From: Aeromonas diversa CDC 2478-85
Lineage (GTDB): Bacteria; Pseudomonadota; Gammaproteobacteria; Enterobacterales; Aeromonadaceae
Direction: 5' to 3'
Length of the DNA: 64,000 nucleotides
Assembly (NCBI RefSeq): GCF_000819805.1
Contig: NZ_CDCE01000037.1
Coordinates: 62,001 to 126,000 of the forward strand
A program made the translations under genes and the position numbers. Below, in pieces: positions 16,997-27,167 of this stretch (within the stretch, counting starts at the first letter, position 1; the number at the start of each line of letters is the position of its first letter). Below the pieces are notes generated by a model. The model saw only the letters and a program-made list of their open reading frames with translations. It was not told the DNA's origin and did no database searches.

Positions 16997-17650
16997 GTGA
17001 GTAAGACCGACACCAAACACCGAATTCTCGATGCTGCCGAGGTGCTGTTTGCCGAGCGTGGCTTCGCCGATACCTCCCTGCGTCTCATCACGGGGGAGGC
17101 TGATGTCAATTTGGCTTCGGTCAACTATCACTTCGGCTCCAAGAAGGAACTCATTCAGGCGGTGCTGGATCGCTACCTCAGCCTCTTCATGCCTCGCCTC
17201 GACGCCCAACTCAAGGGTCTGCAGCAGCGCGATGAGGTGACCCTGCTCGAGGTGTTTGAAGCCTTCGTTGAGCCCCTGATGTCCCTGTCTGAGGTACGCA
17301 GCAACGGGCCGACTCTGTTTTTGCAACTCCTGGGGCGCGGTTATATCGACAGCCAGGGCCACTTGCGCCGTTTCATCACCGCCCACTACGGGGAAGTGAT
17401 GGGACGCATCTCTGGCTCTATCTCGCGCGCCAACCCGGCGCTTTCGCCGGCCGATCTCTTCTGGCGCCTGCACTTCACCCTGGGCACAGTCGTCTTCACC
17501 ATGGCCTCGGCCGATGCGCTACGTGACATCGCCCAGGCCGATTTTGGCCAGCAGCTCGATGTCGAAGGGCTGGTGCGCAACGTTATTCCTTACCTGGCGG
17601 CCGGTGTCGGTGCGCCAGTGGAATCGGCCAGACTCTCTCTGGCCGGCTAA
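16997..17650 (+). CDS. psrA: TetR-family fatty-acid-responsive regulator PsrA
   Basis: A 217-residue TetR regulator. The helix-turn-helix region (ILDAAEVLFAERGFADTSLR and VNLASVNYHFGSKKELIQAV) is nearly that of Pseudomonas PsrA, which senses long-chain fatty acids and represses beta-oxidation genes. GTG start at 16997 with AGAGGG seven bases before. It lies 48 bases upstream of a fadE-type gene on the same strand, which agrees with a fatty-acid-degradation role. The C-terminal ligand domain has the expected length. Confidence 0.88.
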   Translation: MSKTDTKHRILDAAEVLFAERGFADTSLRLITGEADVNLASVNYHFGSKKELIQAVLDRYLSLFMPRLDAQLKGLQQRDEVTLLEVFEAFVEPLMSLSEVRSNGPTLFLQLLGRGYIDSQGHLRRFITAHYGEVMGRISGSISRANPALSPADLFWRLHFTLGTVVFTMASADALRDIAQADFGQQLDVEGLVRNVIPYLAAGVGAPVESARLSLAG

Positions 17651-17698
17651 CAACCACAACAATCTCAACGGAACTGTGAAATAGAAGGAATGGAAATC

Positions 17699-20026
17699 AT
17701 GACCACATTGCTACTCCTGCTGGTCCTGGCGGTCGCCGTAGTGCTGGGAGTCCCTTCACTGCGCAAGCAGTGGGTGACCCGCCCGGTGTTTGGTATCTTC
17801 AAGAAGATACTGCCGCCCCTGTCGGCGACTGAGCGCGAAGCCATGGAAGCGGGCTCGGTCTGGTGGGACGGGGAGCTGTTTCGCGGCAACCCGGACTGGA
17901 AAAAGTTGCACGGTTACGGTAAAGCCGAGCTGAGCGCTGACGAGCAGGCCTTCATCGACAACCAGGTTGAAACCCTGCTCGCCATGATCGACGATTTCAA
18001 GATCGTCAACGAGACCAAGGACTTGCCCGAGCCGGTCTGGGATTATCTGAAGAAGGAAGGCTTCTTCTCTCTGATCATTCCCAAGAGCTACGGTGGGCGC
18101 GAGTTCTCGGCTATTGCCAACTCCACCATAGTCACCCGTATCGCCACCAAGAGCCTGAGTGTCGCGGTGACCGTCATGGTGCCGAATTCTCTCGGCCCGG
18201 GTGAGCTCTTGATGCACTATGGCACCGAGGAGCAGAAGAACTTCTGGCTGCCGGGTCTGGCCAATGGCAAGGAGATCCCCTGTTTCGCCCTGACCGGTCC
18301 CGAGGCGGGCTCCGATGCGGGATCCATCCCGGACAAGGGGATCGTCTGCAAGGGCGAATATCAGGGTAAAGAGGTGGTTGGTATTCGCCTCAACTGGAAC
18401 AAGCGCTACATCACACTGGCACCGCGTGCCACCGTGCTGGGTCTGGCCTTCAAACTCTATGATCCGGACCACCTGATGGGTGAGAAAGAGGATCTCGGCA
18501 TCACCTGCGCCCTGATCCCGACCAGCCATCCGGGTGTGCGTGTCGGCGATCGCCACTACCCCATGGGACTGGCCTTCCTTAATGGCCCCACCTTCGGCAA
18601 GGATGTCTTCATTCCGCTCGACTGGATCATCGGTGGCCCTGACTACGCCGGTCGTGGCTGGCGCATGCTGGTCGAGTGCCTCTCTGCCGGCCGTGGCATC
18701 TCCCTGCCGGCACTTGGTACCGCCTGTGGCCACATGGCGAGCCGCACCACCAGTGCCTACGCCTATGTGCGCAAGCAGTTTGGCATGTCCATCGGCAAGT
18801 TCGAGGGGATCCAGGAAGCCCTGGCCCGTATCGGTGGCCTCACCTATCAGCTGGAAGGGGCGCGTCGCATGACCGCCGGCTCCCTTGATCTGGGCCAGGC
18901 TCCGGCCATCGTCACCGCTATTTCCAAGTACCACATGACCGAGATGGCCCGTCAGATCATCGACGACTCCATGGATATCCATGCCGGTCGTGCCATCCAG
19001 CTTGGTCCGAAAAATTATACGGGTTACGCCTACCTGGGGATCCCGGTGGCCATCACGGTGGAAGGGGCCAATATCCTGACCCGTAACCTGATGATCTTCG
19101 GTCAGGGGGCGACCCGTTGCCATCCGTATGTGTTTGGCGAGATGGAAGCGGCCGCCGATCCGGACTTCGAACGGGGTCTCGAGAAGTTTGACGGCCTGCT
19201 GATGAAACACATCGCCTTCGGTGCCGGCAACTTCTTCGGCTCTCTGTTCCAGGGGCTGACGCTGGGGCAACTCAACACGGCGCCGGTCGCCGGCGAGACG
19301 GCCCGTTGCTACAAGCAGCTGACCCGCATGAGTAAGGGGCTGGCCCTGTGTGCCGATGTCTCCATGTTGATGCTGGGGGGCGATCTGAAGCGCAAGGAGA
19401 TGATCTCCGCGCGTCTGGGCGATGTGCTGAGCCACCTCTATCTGGCCTCCGCCACCCTCAAGCACTACGAGGATCAGGGGCGCATGGTGGCCGATCTGCC
19501 GTTCGTTCAGTATGCGGTAGAGCGTAATCTCTATCTCATCGGCAAGGCGTTTGACGGCTTCTTCCAGAACTTCCCCAATAAGGTGGTGGGTATGCTGCTC
19601 AAGCGGGTGGTCTTCCCGTTCGGCATCGGTTACCGCATGCCAGGTGACGATCGCTGCCACGCCATCTGCGAGGCCATGATGAAGCCGGGTGATCTGCGCG
19701 ACCGCCTCTCTGCCCTCTGCTATGTGGGCAAGGACGAGGCCGATCCCATCGGCTTGATGGAGCGCGCCTTCCTGGCCATGAGCGCGGTGCAGCCCTTTGA
19801 GAAGAAGCTGGCTCAGGCTCAGAAGGAGGGTCGTCTGCCACGCAAACTGCCGTTTGCCGAGTTGCTGGCCGCGGCCGCCGAGAAGGGGGTGCTGAGCGCC
19901 GATGAGGTAGCCAAGCTGCGCGCCGCCGAGGCCTTGCGCTACGAAGCGATCCAGGTGGATCACTTCGAGCCCGGAGTACTGGAAGGAACTGCCCTTGAGG
20001 GCACCAGCCTCAACGATGCAGCCTGA
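17699..20026 (+). CDS. fadE: FadE-type acyl-CoA dehydrogenase (copy 1, PsrA-linked)
   Basis: A 775-residue FAD acyl-CoA dehydrogenase of the large FadE class: an N-terminal hydrophobic segment (residues 1-20), the FAD/acyl-CoA core with [15 protein letters not shown] and [10 protein letters not shown], and the long C-terminal DUF1974 region. It performs the first step of fatty acid beta-oxidation. I prefer the ATG at 17699 (nine bases after AAGGA) over 17690, which abuts that site. It follows psrA and is a paralogue of the FadE at 56614-59070. Confidence 0.92.
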   Translation: MTTLLLLLVLAVAVVLGVPSLRKQWVTRPVFGIFKKILPPLSATEREAMEAGSVWWDGELFRGNPDWKKLHGYGKAELSADEQAFIDNQVETLLAMIDDFKIVNETKDLPEPVWDYLKKEGFFSLIIPKSYGGREFSAIANSTIVTRIATKSLSVAVTVMVPNSLGPGELLMHYGTEEQKNFWLPGLANGKEIPCFALTGPEAGSDAGSIPDKGIVCKGEYQGKEVVGIRLNWNKRYITLAPRATVLGLAFKLYDPDHLMGEKEDLGITCALIPTSHPGVRVGDRHYPMGLAFLNGPTFGKDVFIPLDWIIGGPDYAGRGWRMLVECLSAGRGISLPALGTACGHMASRTTSAYAYVRKQFGMSIGKFEGIQEALARIGGLTYQLEGARRMTAGSLDLGQAPAIVTAISKYHMTEMARQIIDDSMDIHAGRAIQLGPKNYTGYAYLGIPVAITVEGANILTRNLMIFGQGATRCHPYVFGEMEAAADPDFERGLEKFDGLLMKHIAFGAGNFFGSLFQGLTLGQLNTAPVAGETARCYKQLTRMSKGLALCADVSMLMLGGDLKRKEMISARLGDVLSHLYLASATLKHYEDQGRMVADLPFVQYAVERNLYLIGKAFDGFFQNFPNKVVGMLLKRVVFPFGIGYRMPGDDRCHAICEAMMKPGDLRDRLSALCYVGKDEADPIGLMERAFLAMSAVQPFEKKLAQAQKEGRLPRKLPFAELLAAAAEKGVLSADEVAKLRAAEALRYEAIQVDHFEPGVLEGTALEGTSLNDAA

Positions 20027-20042
20027 TCGGGCTGACAATAAA

Positions 20043-20064
20043 AAGGGCGCCATCGGCGCCCTTC
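20043..20064. terminator. Bidirectional intrinsic terminator
   Basis: AAGGGCGCC pairs with GGCGCCCTT around ATC between the convergent fadE and pykA genes; the T-run is better on the pykA side. Confidence 0.85.
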
Positions 20065-20085
20065 TTCATGGCTCAGCGTCGACGA

Positions 20086-21525
20086 TTACTCGACCACCAT
20101 CACCTTGCAGGTGTTGGTGCTGCCGACGGTTTCCATCTTGTCACCGTGGGTGAGCAGGACCATGTCACCGCTTTGCAGCAGCCCCTTTGCCTTGAGCACA
20201 TCCAGGGCGTCGCGGCACACCTCGTAGACCGGCTTGCTCTCGTCACCGTCGAACAGCACAGGCGTGACCCCGCGATAGAGGTTGGTCCAGGCCAGAGTGC
20301 GCGCATGGGGGGAGAGGGCGAAGATGGGCAGGCCTGAGCTGATGCGGGACATCAGCAGCGGAGTGGTGCCAGACTCGGTCAGCGCCACGATGGCCTTGAC
20401 CCCTTGCAGGTGGTTGGCGGCATACATGGTCGACATGGCAACGGCCTCTTCCACCGAGGTGAAGGTGTAGTTCATGCGGTGGTTGGAGACGTTGAGGCTG
20501 GGGTGCTTTTCGGCGCCCACGCAGACACTCGCCATGGCGGTCACCGTCTCAATGGGGAAGCTGCCCGCGGCCGTCTCGGCAGAGAGCATGACGGCATCGG
20601 TGCCGTCGAGCACGGCGTTGGCCACATCCATCACCTCGGCGCGGGTCGGCAGCGGGGCGTTGATCATGGACTCCATCATCTGGGTGGCGGTGATGACTAC
20701 GCGGTTGAGGCGACGGGAGAAGCGGATCAGCTTCTTCTGCACGCCGACCAGTTCGGGATCGCCGATCTCGACCCCCAGATCGCCACGGGCCACCATGACG
20801 GCGTCGGCGCCGAGGATGATGTCTTCCATCGCCTCGTCGGTGGCGACGGTCTCGGCACGCTCCACCTTGGCCACTATCTTGGCATCGCAGCCGGCTTCGC
20901 GGGCCAGCTCACGGGCGTAGCGCAGGTCATCGCCGCTGCGCGGGAAGGAGACGGCAAGGTAGTCGACCCCCATGCGGGCGGCGGTCTTGATGTCTTCTTT
21001 ATCCTTGGCGGTCAGGGCCGGCGCCGAGAGGCCACCCCCCTTCTTGTTGATCCCCTTGTTGTTGGAGAGGGGGCCTGCGACGGTCACCGTAGTGTGAATG
21101 CGGGTGCCTTCGACGCGTTCGACCTTGAGCTGTACGCGGCCGTCGTCGAGCAGCAGGATATCGCCCGGCTTAACGTCCTTGGGCAGATCTTTATAGTCGA
21201 TGCCGACTTGCTCCTGGGTGCCTTCTCCCTTGCCGAGGGCGCCGTCGAGCACGAACTGATCGCCGATGGCCAGGTAGATTTTACCGTCTTTGAAGGTCGA
21301 GACGCGGATCTTGGGGCCTTGCAGATCGCCCAGGATGGCGACATGGCGACCGAGGGCGTTGGCGATCTCACGTACCCGGTTGGCGCGCGCAATGTGATCC
21401 TCAGGCGTGCCGTGGGAGAAGTTCATCCGTACCATATCGGCACCGGCCTTGATGATGCCTTCGAGGATTCCCTCGCGGTCGGTGGCCGGACCCAGAGTGG
21501 TCACGATTTTAGTACGTCTAGCCAT
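20086..21525 (-). CDS. pykA: Pyruvate kinase II
   Basis: A 479-residue pyruvate kinase, converting phosphoenolpyruvate and ADP to pyruvate and [17 protein letters not shown] at the start, MVRMNFSHG, the KVERAE catalytic-lysine region and the signature ATQMMESMI are in order. It matches E. coli PykA (the AMP-activated type) more closely than PykF. GGAG lies before the ATG. It is next to hexR, the usual arrangement in this group, where HexR represses central carbon genes. Confidence 0.96.
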   Translation of the reverse strand: MARRTKIVTTLGPATDREGILEGIIKAGADMVRMNFSHGTPEDHIARANRVREIANALGRHVAILGDLQGPKIRVSTFKDGKIYLAIGDQFVLDGALGKGEGTQEQVGIDYKDLPKDVKPGDILLLDDGRVQLKVERVEGTRIHTTVTVAGPLSNNKGINKKGGGLSAPALTAKDKEDIKTAARMGVDYLAVSFPRSGDDLRYARELAREAGCDAKIVAKVERAETVATDEAMEDIILGADAVMVARGDLGVEIGDPELVGVQKKLIRFSRRLNRVVITATQMMESMINAPLPTRAEVMDVANAVLDGTDAVMLSAETAAGSFPIETVTAMASVCVGAEKHPSLNVSNHRMNYTFTSVEEAVAMSTMYAANHLQGVKAIVALTESGTTPLLMSRISSGLPIFALSPHARTLAWTNLYRGVTPVLFDGDESKPVYEVCRDALDVLKAKGLLQSGDMVLLTHGDKMETVGSTNTCKVMVVE

Positions 21526-21616
21526 GAGAAAACTCCATTAGGATGAGAGAAAACGAGCGATGTGCACAGCGCGAGGCTGTCCTTACCATACACCAGGGTG
21601 GGGCAAAAAACGAAAA

Positions 21617-21634
21617 CAGGGGCCTGGGCCCCTG
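21617..21634 (-). terminator. Intrinsic terminator of hexR
   Basis: CAGGGGCC/GGCCCCTG stem followed on the minus strand by TTTTCGTTTTTT, seven bases after the hexR stop codon. Confidence 0.85.
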
Positions 21635-21640
21635 TGATGA

Positions 21641-22495
21641 TTAGGATGAGCTCGAGTTGTCAAAGCGCGATTCTCGCAGCCCCTCTTTGACCTTCTTCAG
21701 GTTTTCGCGAAACTTCATGCCGCGGCGCAGGGTGAAGCCGGTGGCCAGCACATCGATGAGGGCCAGCTGGGCGATGCGTGAGGCCATGGGCATGTAGACG
21801 TCGGTGTCTTCCGGCACATCCATGGAGAGCACCAGGTTGCACTCGCGCGCGAGCGGCGAGTCTTTGGCGGTCATGCCGATGACGGTGGCGTCGTTCTCAC
21901 GGGCCAGAGCGGCGATCTCGACCAGGGCCTTGGTGCGGCCGGTATGAGAGATAAGCACCACCACGTCGCCCTCTGAGCTGTTGATGCAGCTCATGCGCAT
22001 CATGACGATGTCATCGAAACAGACCACGGGAATATTGAAGCGGAAGAACTTGTTCTGGGCGTCGCGAGCGACGGCGCTGGAGGCGCCGAGCCCGAAGAAG
22101 CTGATCTTCTTGGATTGGGTCAGGATGTCGACGCAGCGATTGATGATGCCGGTATCCAAGCTGTTTTTGGCCGCATCGAGGCAGGCCATGGTGGACTCGA
22201 AAATCTTGGAGGTATAGGCATCCGGACCATCTTCGGCCTCTACGTGGCGGTTCACATAGGGGGTGCCGTTGGCCAGGCTCTGGGCCAGATGCAGCTTGAA
22301 GTCGGGGAATCCCTTGGTGTCCAGGCGGCGACAGAAACGGTTGACGGTCGGTTCGCTCACATCGGCCATCTTGGCCAGGGCGGCGATGCTGGAGTGAATG
22401 GCCGTCTGGGGGGCCGCCAGGATCACCTCTGCAACCTTGCGCTCCGATTTACTGAAACTTTCCAAGTTTTTGGTAATTTTTTCGAGGGTATTCAT
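21641..22495 (-). CDS. hexR: HexR, RpiR-family regulator of central carbon metabolism
   Basis: A 284-residue regulator with an N-terminal RpiR-type helix-turn-helix (SKSERKVAEVILA, SEPTVNRFCRRLDTKGFPDF) and a C-terminal SIS sugar-phosphate domain (FFGLGASSAVARDA, VVLISHTGRT). HexR senses 2-keto-3-deoxy-6-phosphogluconate and controls glucose and pyruvate-related genes. Start chosen at the ATG giving MNTLEK as in E. coli; GTG at 22504 and ATG at 22498 are in-frame alternatives. It is divergent from glk. Confidence 0.93.
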   Translation of the reverse strand: MNTLEKITKNLESFSKSERKVAEVILAAPQTAIHSSIAALAKMADVSEPTVNRFCRRLDTKGFPDFKLHLAQSLANGTPYVNRHVEAEDGPDAYTSKIFESTMACLDAAKNSLDTGIINRCVDILTQSKKISFFGLGASSAVARDAQNKFFRFNIPVVCFDDIVMMRMSCINSSEGDVVVLISHTGRTKALVEIAALARENDATVIGMTAKDSPLARECNLVLSMDVPEDTDVYMPMASRIAQLALIDVLATGFTLRRGMKFRENLKKVKEGLRESRFDNSSSS

Positions 22496-22838
22496 CATCA
22501 CCACCAGGTTTTTTGTAACTTAGCTTCAGTGTCTTTGCACTGATAGACAGCCCATGCACGGATTCCAATTGTGCAACGACTATACATGACAAGCAGTTAT
22601 GCGCCCTAATTGTGGCCATGTAAAGTATGACCCATGTCTAATAATTTCTTTCAAGATCCGCTGAGTATCCATTGAAACCCTGAAAGCGGTTACAAATGTA
22701 GCAAACTAACCACATTGTGACCCAGTGCACGTTTGTGTCGAGCCAGATCCCGTAACTCCCTATCAGAGGGGTAGAATGACCCCATAACAAGAGAGGCGCG
22801 CCGTCGCCTTGCACCATCTGTAACGAAGGAGTTTTACC
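22496..22838. other. Divergent hexR-glk intergenic region
   Basis: About 340 bases with no gene. It must hold the hexR and glk promoters. A CRP-like half-good site (TGTGA-N6-GCACG, 22719-22734) and a degenerate TGTAA element just upstream of hexR (22516) are visible, but neither is strong enough to call alone. Confidence 0.4.
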
Positions 22839-23810
22839 ATGCAGCAAACCCATGCCCTGGTTGGCGATGTGGGCGGCACCAACGCCCGCCTGGCACTGTG
22901 CGATCTGGCCAGCGGCGCCATCACCCATAGCCGGACCTTCTCAGCAGCCGATCACCCCAGCCTGGAGGCGGTGATCCGTCTATATCTTGATGAATCCAGC
23001 CAGGCGGTCCGTCAAGCCTGTATCGCCATTGCCTGCCCTGTCCAGGGAGACTGGGTGGCCATGACCAACCATTGCTGGGAGTTCTCCATCGAGGAGATGC
23101 GCCAGAATCTGGGGCTTGAGAAGCTGTTTGTGATCAACGATTTCACCGCGGTCTCCATGGCAATTCCGGTACTGGGTGAGGCCGATCGCATCCAGATCGG
23201 CGGTGACCAGCCCCAGCCGGGCAAGCCGATTGCCATCTATGGTGCCGGTACCGGTCTTGGGGTGGCACACCTGCTTCAGGCAGGCGGTGAGTGGATCAGC
23301 CTGCCAGGGGAGGGGGGGCACGTGGACTTCTCTTCTAACAGTGAAGAGGAAGACGCCGTCCTTCAGGTGATGCGTGGCGAGTTGGGCCATGTCTCGGCCG
23401 AGCGTTTCCTCTCGGGCCCGGGTCTGGTCAACCTCTACCGTGGTCTGGTCAAGTCCGACGGCCGCGAGCCAGAGGCGCTGGAGCCCAAGGACATCACAGA
23501 GCGTGCCCTGGCCGATAGCTGCCTCGATTGCCGCCGTACTCTGAGCCTCTTCTGTGTCCTGATGGGGCGCTTTGGCGGCAACCTGGCCCTTAACATGGGC
23601 ACCTTCGGTGGCGTCTATATCGCCGGTGGCATAGTGCCGCGCTTTCAGGATTTCTTCCTGGGGTCGGGATTCCGGGTGGCCTTTGAAGATAAGGGGCGCT
23701 TCAAGTCCTACCTGCATGGGATCCCCGTGTTTCTCATCACCCACGAAGGGCCCGGCCTGCTGGGCGCGGGCGCCTATCTGCGTCAGGCGATGGGGTATCG
23801 GTTGTCCTGA
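22839..23810 (+). CDS. glk: Glucokinase
   Basis: A 323-residue proteobacterial glucokinase (ROK-unrelated Glk class) that phosphorylates cytoplasmic glucose with ATP. Phosphate-1 motif [14 protein letters not shown], the catalytic region [13 protein letters not shown], and [13 protein letters not shown] followed by PGEGGHVDF are present. The ATG follows GAAGGAG by ten bases. Divergent from hexR, which is a plausible regulator. A hairpin (23885-23918) and a strong terminator (23941-23965) follow. Confidence 0.95.
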   Translation: MQQTHALVGDVGGTNARLALCDLASGAITHSRTFSAADHPSLEAVIRLYLDESSQAVRQACIAIACPVQGDWVAMTNHCWEFSIEEMRQNLGLEKLFVINDFTAVSMAIPVLGEADRIQIGGDQPQPGKPIAIYGAGTGLGVAHLLQAGGEWISLPGEGGHVDFSSNSEEEDAVLQVMRGELGHVSAERFLSGPGLVNLYRGLVKSDGREPEALEPKDITERALADSCLDCRRTLSLFCVLMGRFGGNLALNMGTFGGVYIAGGIVPRFQDFFLGSGFRVAFEDKGRFKSYLHGIPVFLITHEGPGLLGAGAYLRQAMGYRLS

Positions 23811-23940
23811 TTCAGGCAAGGTTCAGTGTTGTTGATCTACTCTATTTACCGCGCCCAAGACTTGCCGAGTCCAAATGGAATCTGGTGACGCAAGTCATCC
23901 GCTGGGTTGCGTTGTCACCTGACAAGCCTGAACTGTTTCG

Positions 23941-23965
23941 CCGGCCATCTTGGCCGGTTTTTTTT
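23941..23965 (+). terminator. Intrinsic terminator of glk
   Basis: CCGGCCA pairs with TGGCCGG around TCT and is followed by eight T residues. Confidence 0.85.
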
Positions 23966-23986
23966 ATTCTCGACGTTCGTCCATAA

Positions 23987-24015
23987 AAAAAGCCGACTCT
24001 GTGAGTCGGCTTTTT
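23987..24015. terminator. Bidirectional terminator, ahpF side
   Basis: AAAAAGCCGACTC pairs with GAGTCGGCTTTTT around a TGT loop, 17 bases after the ahpF stop codon. Confidence 0.85.
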
Positions 24016-24031
24016 GTCCATCTGGTCGCTA

Positions 24032-25618
24032 TCAGGCGGTCACGGCGTCGGCCTTGGTCGCAGCGGCTTCTGGCGCCGGGTTGCGAATGAGGTAGTCAAA
24101 CGCCCCCAGCGCGGCGGTGGCCCCTGCGCCCATGGAGATGATGATCTGCTTGAACGGCACTGTGGTGGCATCCCCTGCGGCGTAGACGCCGGGCAGGGAG
24201 GTGGCGCCCTTGGTGTCGATCTCTATTTCGCCGAAGCGGGTCAGGGCCACCTCGCTCCCTTTCAGGAACTCGGTGTTCGGTACCAGGCCTATCTGGACGA
24301 AGATGCCGGCCACCGCCAGATGCTTGATCTCGCCGGTGGTGCGATCTTCGTAATCCATGCCCACCACCTTGCTGCCGTCACCGATCACCTCGGTGGTGCG
24401 GGCGCTCATGATGATGTCGATATTGCTCATGGAGCGGGCTTTCTTCTGCAGCACTTCGTCGGCGCGCAGGGTGTCGGCGAACTCCACCACGGTGACGTGT
24501 TCGACGATGCCGGCCAAGTCGATGGCCGCCTCGATGCCGGAGTTGCCGCCACCGATCACCGCAACCCGCTTGCCCTTGAAGAAGGGGCCGTCACAGTGGG
24601 GGCAGTAGGCCACGCCCTTGGTGCGGTACTCGAGCTCGCCCGGCACGTTCAGATCGCGCCAGCGGGCACCGGTCGCCAGGATCACGGCGCGGCTCTTCAA
24701 GGTGGCGCCAGAGGCGAGATCCACGTTGACGTAGCCATCACGGCTGATGGCGGCGGCGCGCTGCTCGGTGATCACCTCCACGCCGTACTGCTTGACGTGC
24801 TGCTCCAGGCTGGCGGCCAGCTTGGGGCCTTCGGTGTAGGGCACGGAGATGAAGTTTTCGATGCCGACGGTGTCCATCACCTGGCCACCGAAGCGCTCGG
24901 CGACGATGGCGGTGCGAATGCCTTTGCGGGCGGCATAGATGGCGGCGGCGGCGCCGGCCGGGCCACCACCGACGACCAGTACGTCGTAGGGGGCCTTTTC
25001 GCTCAGCTCTTGCGCCTTGCGTTCGGCGGCGCCGGTGTCGAGCTTGGCGACGATCTCTTCCAGTGAGATGCGGCCCTGGCTGAACGGTTGGCCATTCAGG
25101 TAGACGTTCGGGACCGCCATGATCTGACGCTCGTTGACCTCGTCCTGGAACAGGGCGCCGTCGATCATGGTGTGGGTGATGCCGGGGTTCAGGGTCGCCA
25201 TCAGGTTGAGCGCCTGCACCACGTCCGGGCAGTTGTGGCAGGAGAGCGAAATATAGGTCTCGAAGTGGAACTCGCCCTTGAGATTGCGGATCTGCTCCTG
25301 CACGGCCGCATCGGCCTTGGAGGGGTGACCGCCGCTTTGCAGCAGGGCAAGCACCAGGGAGGTAAATTCATGACCCATGGGGATGCCGGCAAAATGAACG
25401 CGCGGGGCTTGGCCCTTCGGCGCGACGCTCATGGAAGGCTTGCGGGTGTTGGTGCCAGAGGTCTGGGTAATCTTGGGGGACATCTCGGCGATCTCGCTGG
25501 CCAATGCCAGCAGTTCGGCGGATTTGTCGCTGTCGTTGCCGGACACGCTGATCTCGATGGGATTGACGATGTACTGCAAGTAACCGTTGAGTTGTTGTTT
25601 GAGGTTGGTATCTAACAT
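24032..25618 (-). CDS. ahpF: Alkyl hydroperoxide reductase subunit F
   Basis: A 528-residue NADH:peroxiredoxin oxidoreductase. Two thioredoxin-like folds make up the N-terminal part (redox pair in SCHNCPD), followed by a thioredoxin-reductase-like FAD/NADH domain ([19 protein letters not shown], redox pair CPHC, C-terminal [10 protein letters not shown]). It reduces AhpC using NADH. AAGGAA precedes the ATG. It follows ahpC after 125 bases that contain a terminator-like hairpin, so its level may be set below that of ahpC. Confidence 0.95.
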   Translation of the reverse strand: MLDTNLKQQLNGYLQYIVNPIEISVSGNDSDKSAELLALASEIAEMSPKITQTSGTNTRKPSMSVAPKGQAPRVHFAGIPMGHEFTSLVLALLQSGGHPSKADAAVQEQIRNLKGEFHFETYISLSCHNCPDVVQALNLMATLNPGITHTMIDGALFQDEVNERQIMAVPNVYLNGQPFSQGRISLEEIVAKLDTGAAERKAQELSEKAPYDVLVVGGGPAGAAAAIYAARKGIRTAIVAERFGGQVMDTVGIENFISVPYTEGPKLAASLEQHVKQYGVEVITEQRAAAISRDGYVNVDLASGATLKSRAVILATGARWRDLNVPGELEYRTKGVAYCPHCDGPFFKGKRVAVIGGGNSGIEAAIDLAGIVEHVTVVEFADTLRADEVLQKKARSMSNIDIIMSARTTEVIGDGSKVVGMDYEDRTTGEIKHLAVAGIFVQIGLVPNTEFLKGSEVALTRFGEIEIDTKGATSLPGVYAAGDATTVPFKQIIISMGAGATAALGAFDYLIRNPAPEAAATKADAVTA

Positions 25619-25704
25619 GGTCGAATTCCTTCTTGTTGAATGCGGGTCGGCGTTTTGTCAGGCCAGAAAGCAGACCGGCGCCTGTTCTGAGGTCCGTAAA
25701 CAAA

Positions 25705-25726
25705 ACCGGCCCTTGAACGGGCCGGT
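25705..25726 (-). terminator. Hairpin between ahpC and ahpF
   Basis: ACCGGCCC pairs with GGGCCGGT around a TTGAAC loop; on the minus strand TTTTG follows. It lies 18 bases after ahpC and probably limits read-through into ahpF. Confidence 0.7.
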
Positions 25727-25743
25727 CTTCAGAGCGGGGAGGC

Positions 25744-26310
25744 TTAGATTTTGCCTACCAGATCCAGGGACGGGGCCAGGGTGGCGTCGCCTTCTTTCCA
25801 CTTGGCCGGGCACACTTCACCCGGGTGAGCGGCAACGTACTGGGCAGCCTTGACCTTGCGCAGCAGCTCCAGAGCGTCACGGCCGATGCCGCCAGCGTTG
25901 ATTTCAACGATCTGGATGATGCCCTGCGGGTCGATGACGAAGGTACCGCGGTCAGCCAGACCGGCTTCTTCGATCATCACGCCGAAGTTGCGGGTGATGG
26001 TGCCGGTGGGGTCGCCGATCATCGGGTACTGGATCTTCTGGATGGTGTCAGAAGTGTCGTGCCAGGCCTTGTGGGTGAAGTGGGTGTCGGTGGAGACGGC
26101 GTAGATCTCGACGCCCAGCTTCTGGAATTCGGCGTAGTTGTCAGCCAGGTCGCCCAGCTCGGTCGGGCAGACGAAGGTGAAATCAGCCGGGTAGAAGAAC
26201 ACCACGGACCACTTGCCTTTCAGGTCAGCGTCAGACACCTGAACGAATTTGCCATTGTGGTAGGCGGTGGCGTTGAACGGCTTGATTTCAGTGTTGATGT
26301 AGGTAGACAT
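25744..26310 (-). CDS. ahpC: Alkyl hydroperoxide reductase subunit C (2-Cys peroxiredoxin)
   Basis: A 188-residue typical 2-Cys peroxiredoxin that destroys H2O2, organic peroxides and peroxynitrite. The peroxidatic cysteine is in [17 protein letters not shown] and the resolving cysteine in [16 protein letters not shown] lies before the ATG. It is first in the ahpC-ahpF unit. Upstream, a minus-strand -10 element TATAGT (26383-26388) has no good -35, as expected for an activator-dependent promoter such as OxyR, but a full OxyR site is not clear. Confidence 0.96.
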   Translation of the reverse strand: MSTYINTEIKPFNATAYHNGKFVQVSDADLKGKWSVVFFYPADFTFVCPTELGDLADNYAEFQKLGVEIYAVSTDTHFTHKAWHDTSDTIQKIQYPMIGDPTGTITRNFGVMIEEAGLADRGTFVIDPQGIIQIVEINAGGIGRDALELLRKVKAAQYVAAHPGEVCPAKWKEGDATLAPSLDLVGKI

Positions 26311-26531
26311 TCGTAAGCTCCTTGAGGCTCTTTTTGCGATTCAATTTCTGCGTTACTGAGCATCGCTGCTCAACTGGTTGTCACTATAGGCTGGGCAACC
26401 AATCGACGAAAGCGACAAAAACCTATCACATAAATCACCTTTTTAGATTAACCCACCTCTCTGTACCTCGGATGAACAGGGAATGCCTACTCGTCATTTC
26501 TATCAATAGATGTTCAACGCTATGAAATTAA

Positions 26532-27167
26532 TCACATTTCATCTTTTTTGGTTCGCTCGTGGCGACGCAGGGTATCGACGCCTCCCAGGATGCGAGTCAG
26601 GGTGGTCAGCAGGCAGAGGGCGCCAAAACCCCAGGCGAGAGGGGCAAACGCGTGGGGCCAGAGACAGAGAAGGATGAAAAAAAGCAAAGTCTCACTGCCC
26701 TCTGTGATCCCCCCCATGTAGTAGAGCGACTTGTGGCGGTAGACAGGGCTCTCAATCCCCCGTTTGCCCGCCATCACGGCGAAGGCGAGGAAACTCGAAC
26801 CTGTGCCCATGAAGCAAAAGAGTAGAAAAGCTGCCGGCAGGGCGTTGAGAGCCGGGTCTGCCAGGGCAAAGCCCAGTACCACGGCGGCGTAGAAGATGAA
26901 GTCGCAGGTGATGTCGAGAAAGCCGCCGCTGTCGGTGATCCCCTGATGGCGTGCCAGGGCGCCGTCGAGTCCGTCGCCCAGCCGGTTGAGAAGGATGGCG
27001 GCCAGGGCCAGTTGATAGAGGTTCAAGGCCAGCAGGGGCAGCGCCAGCAGGCCGATGGCAAAGGCGGTCAGGGTCACCGTATCGGCCCGGATGCCCCGTT
27101 GCGCCAGTGGTGAGGCGAGGGCCGCCAGCGGGCGCCGGGTGAGGGGGGCGAGGTAGCGATCAAGCAT
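26532..27167 (-). CDS. ynjF: YnjF-like CDP-alcohol phosphatidyltransferase
   Basis: A 211-residue membrane protein of the CDP-alcohol phosphatidyltransferase family. The active-site motif is present as DGLDGALAR ... GGFLDITCD, with seven rather than eight residues in the central spacer, a feature it shares with E. coli YnjF. The TGSSFLAFAVMAGKRG region also matches YnjF. Acceptor alcohol unknown. The ATG at 27167 overlaps the end of ynjD by eight bases. Last gene of the ynj-type operon. Confidence 0.85.
   Translation of the reverse strand: MLDRYLAPLTRRPLAALASPLAQRGIRADTVTLTAFAIGLLALPLLALNLYQLALAAILLNRLGDGLDGALARHQGITDSGGFLDITCDFIFYAAVVLGFALADPALNALPAAFLLFCFMGTGSSFLAFAVMAGKRGIESPVYRHKSLYYMGGITEGSETLLFFILLCLWPHAFAPLAWGFGALCLLTTLTRILGGVDTLRRHERTKKDEM

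Noticed and set aside
17756..20053. Very long open frame antisense to fadE copy 1 (765 codons)
   Set aside because: It is the complementary shadow of a GC-rich acyl-CoA dehydrogenase gene whose protein is clearly homologous; the antisense product has no recognisable domain.
20404..21546. Plus-strand frame opposite pykA
   Set aside because: pykA is complete and unmistakable; the opposite frame is low-complexity glycine/histidine-rich.
22513..22530. Possible HexR self-operator upstream of hexR
   Set aside because: Only one half (TGTAA) fits the TGTAATTAAATTACA pattern; too degenerate to call.
26383..26430. Possible OxyR site upstream of ahpC
   Set aside because: ATAG and CTAT elements occur on the minus strand but their spacing does not fit the four-element OxyR motif.
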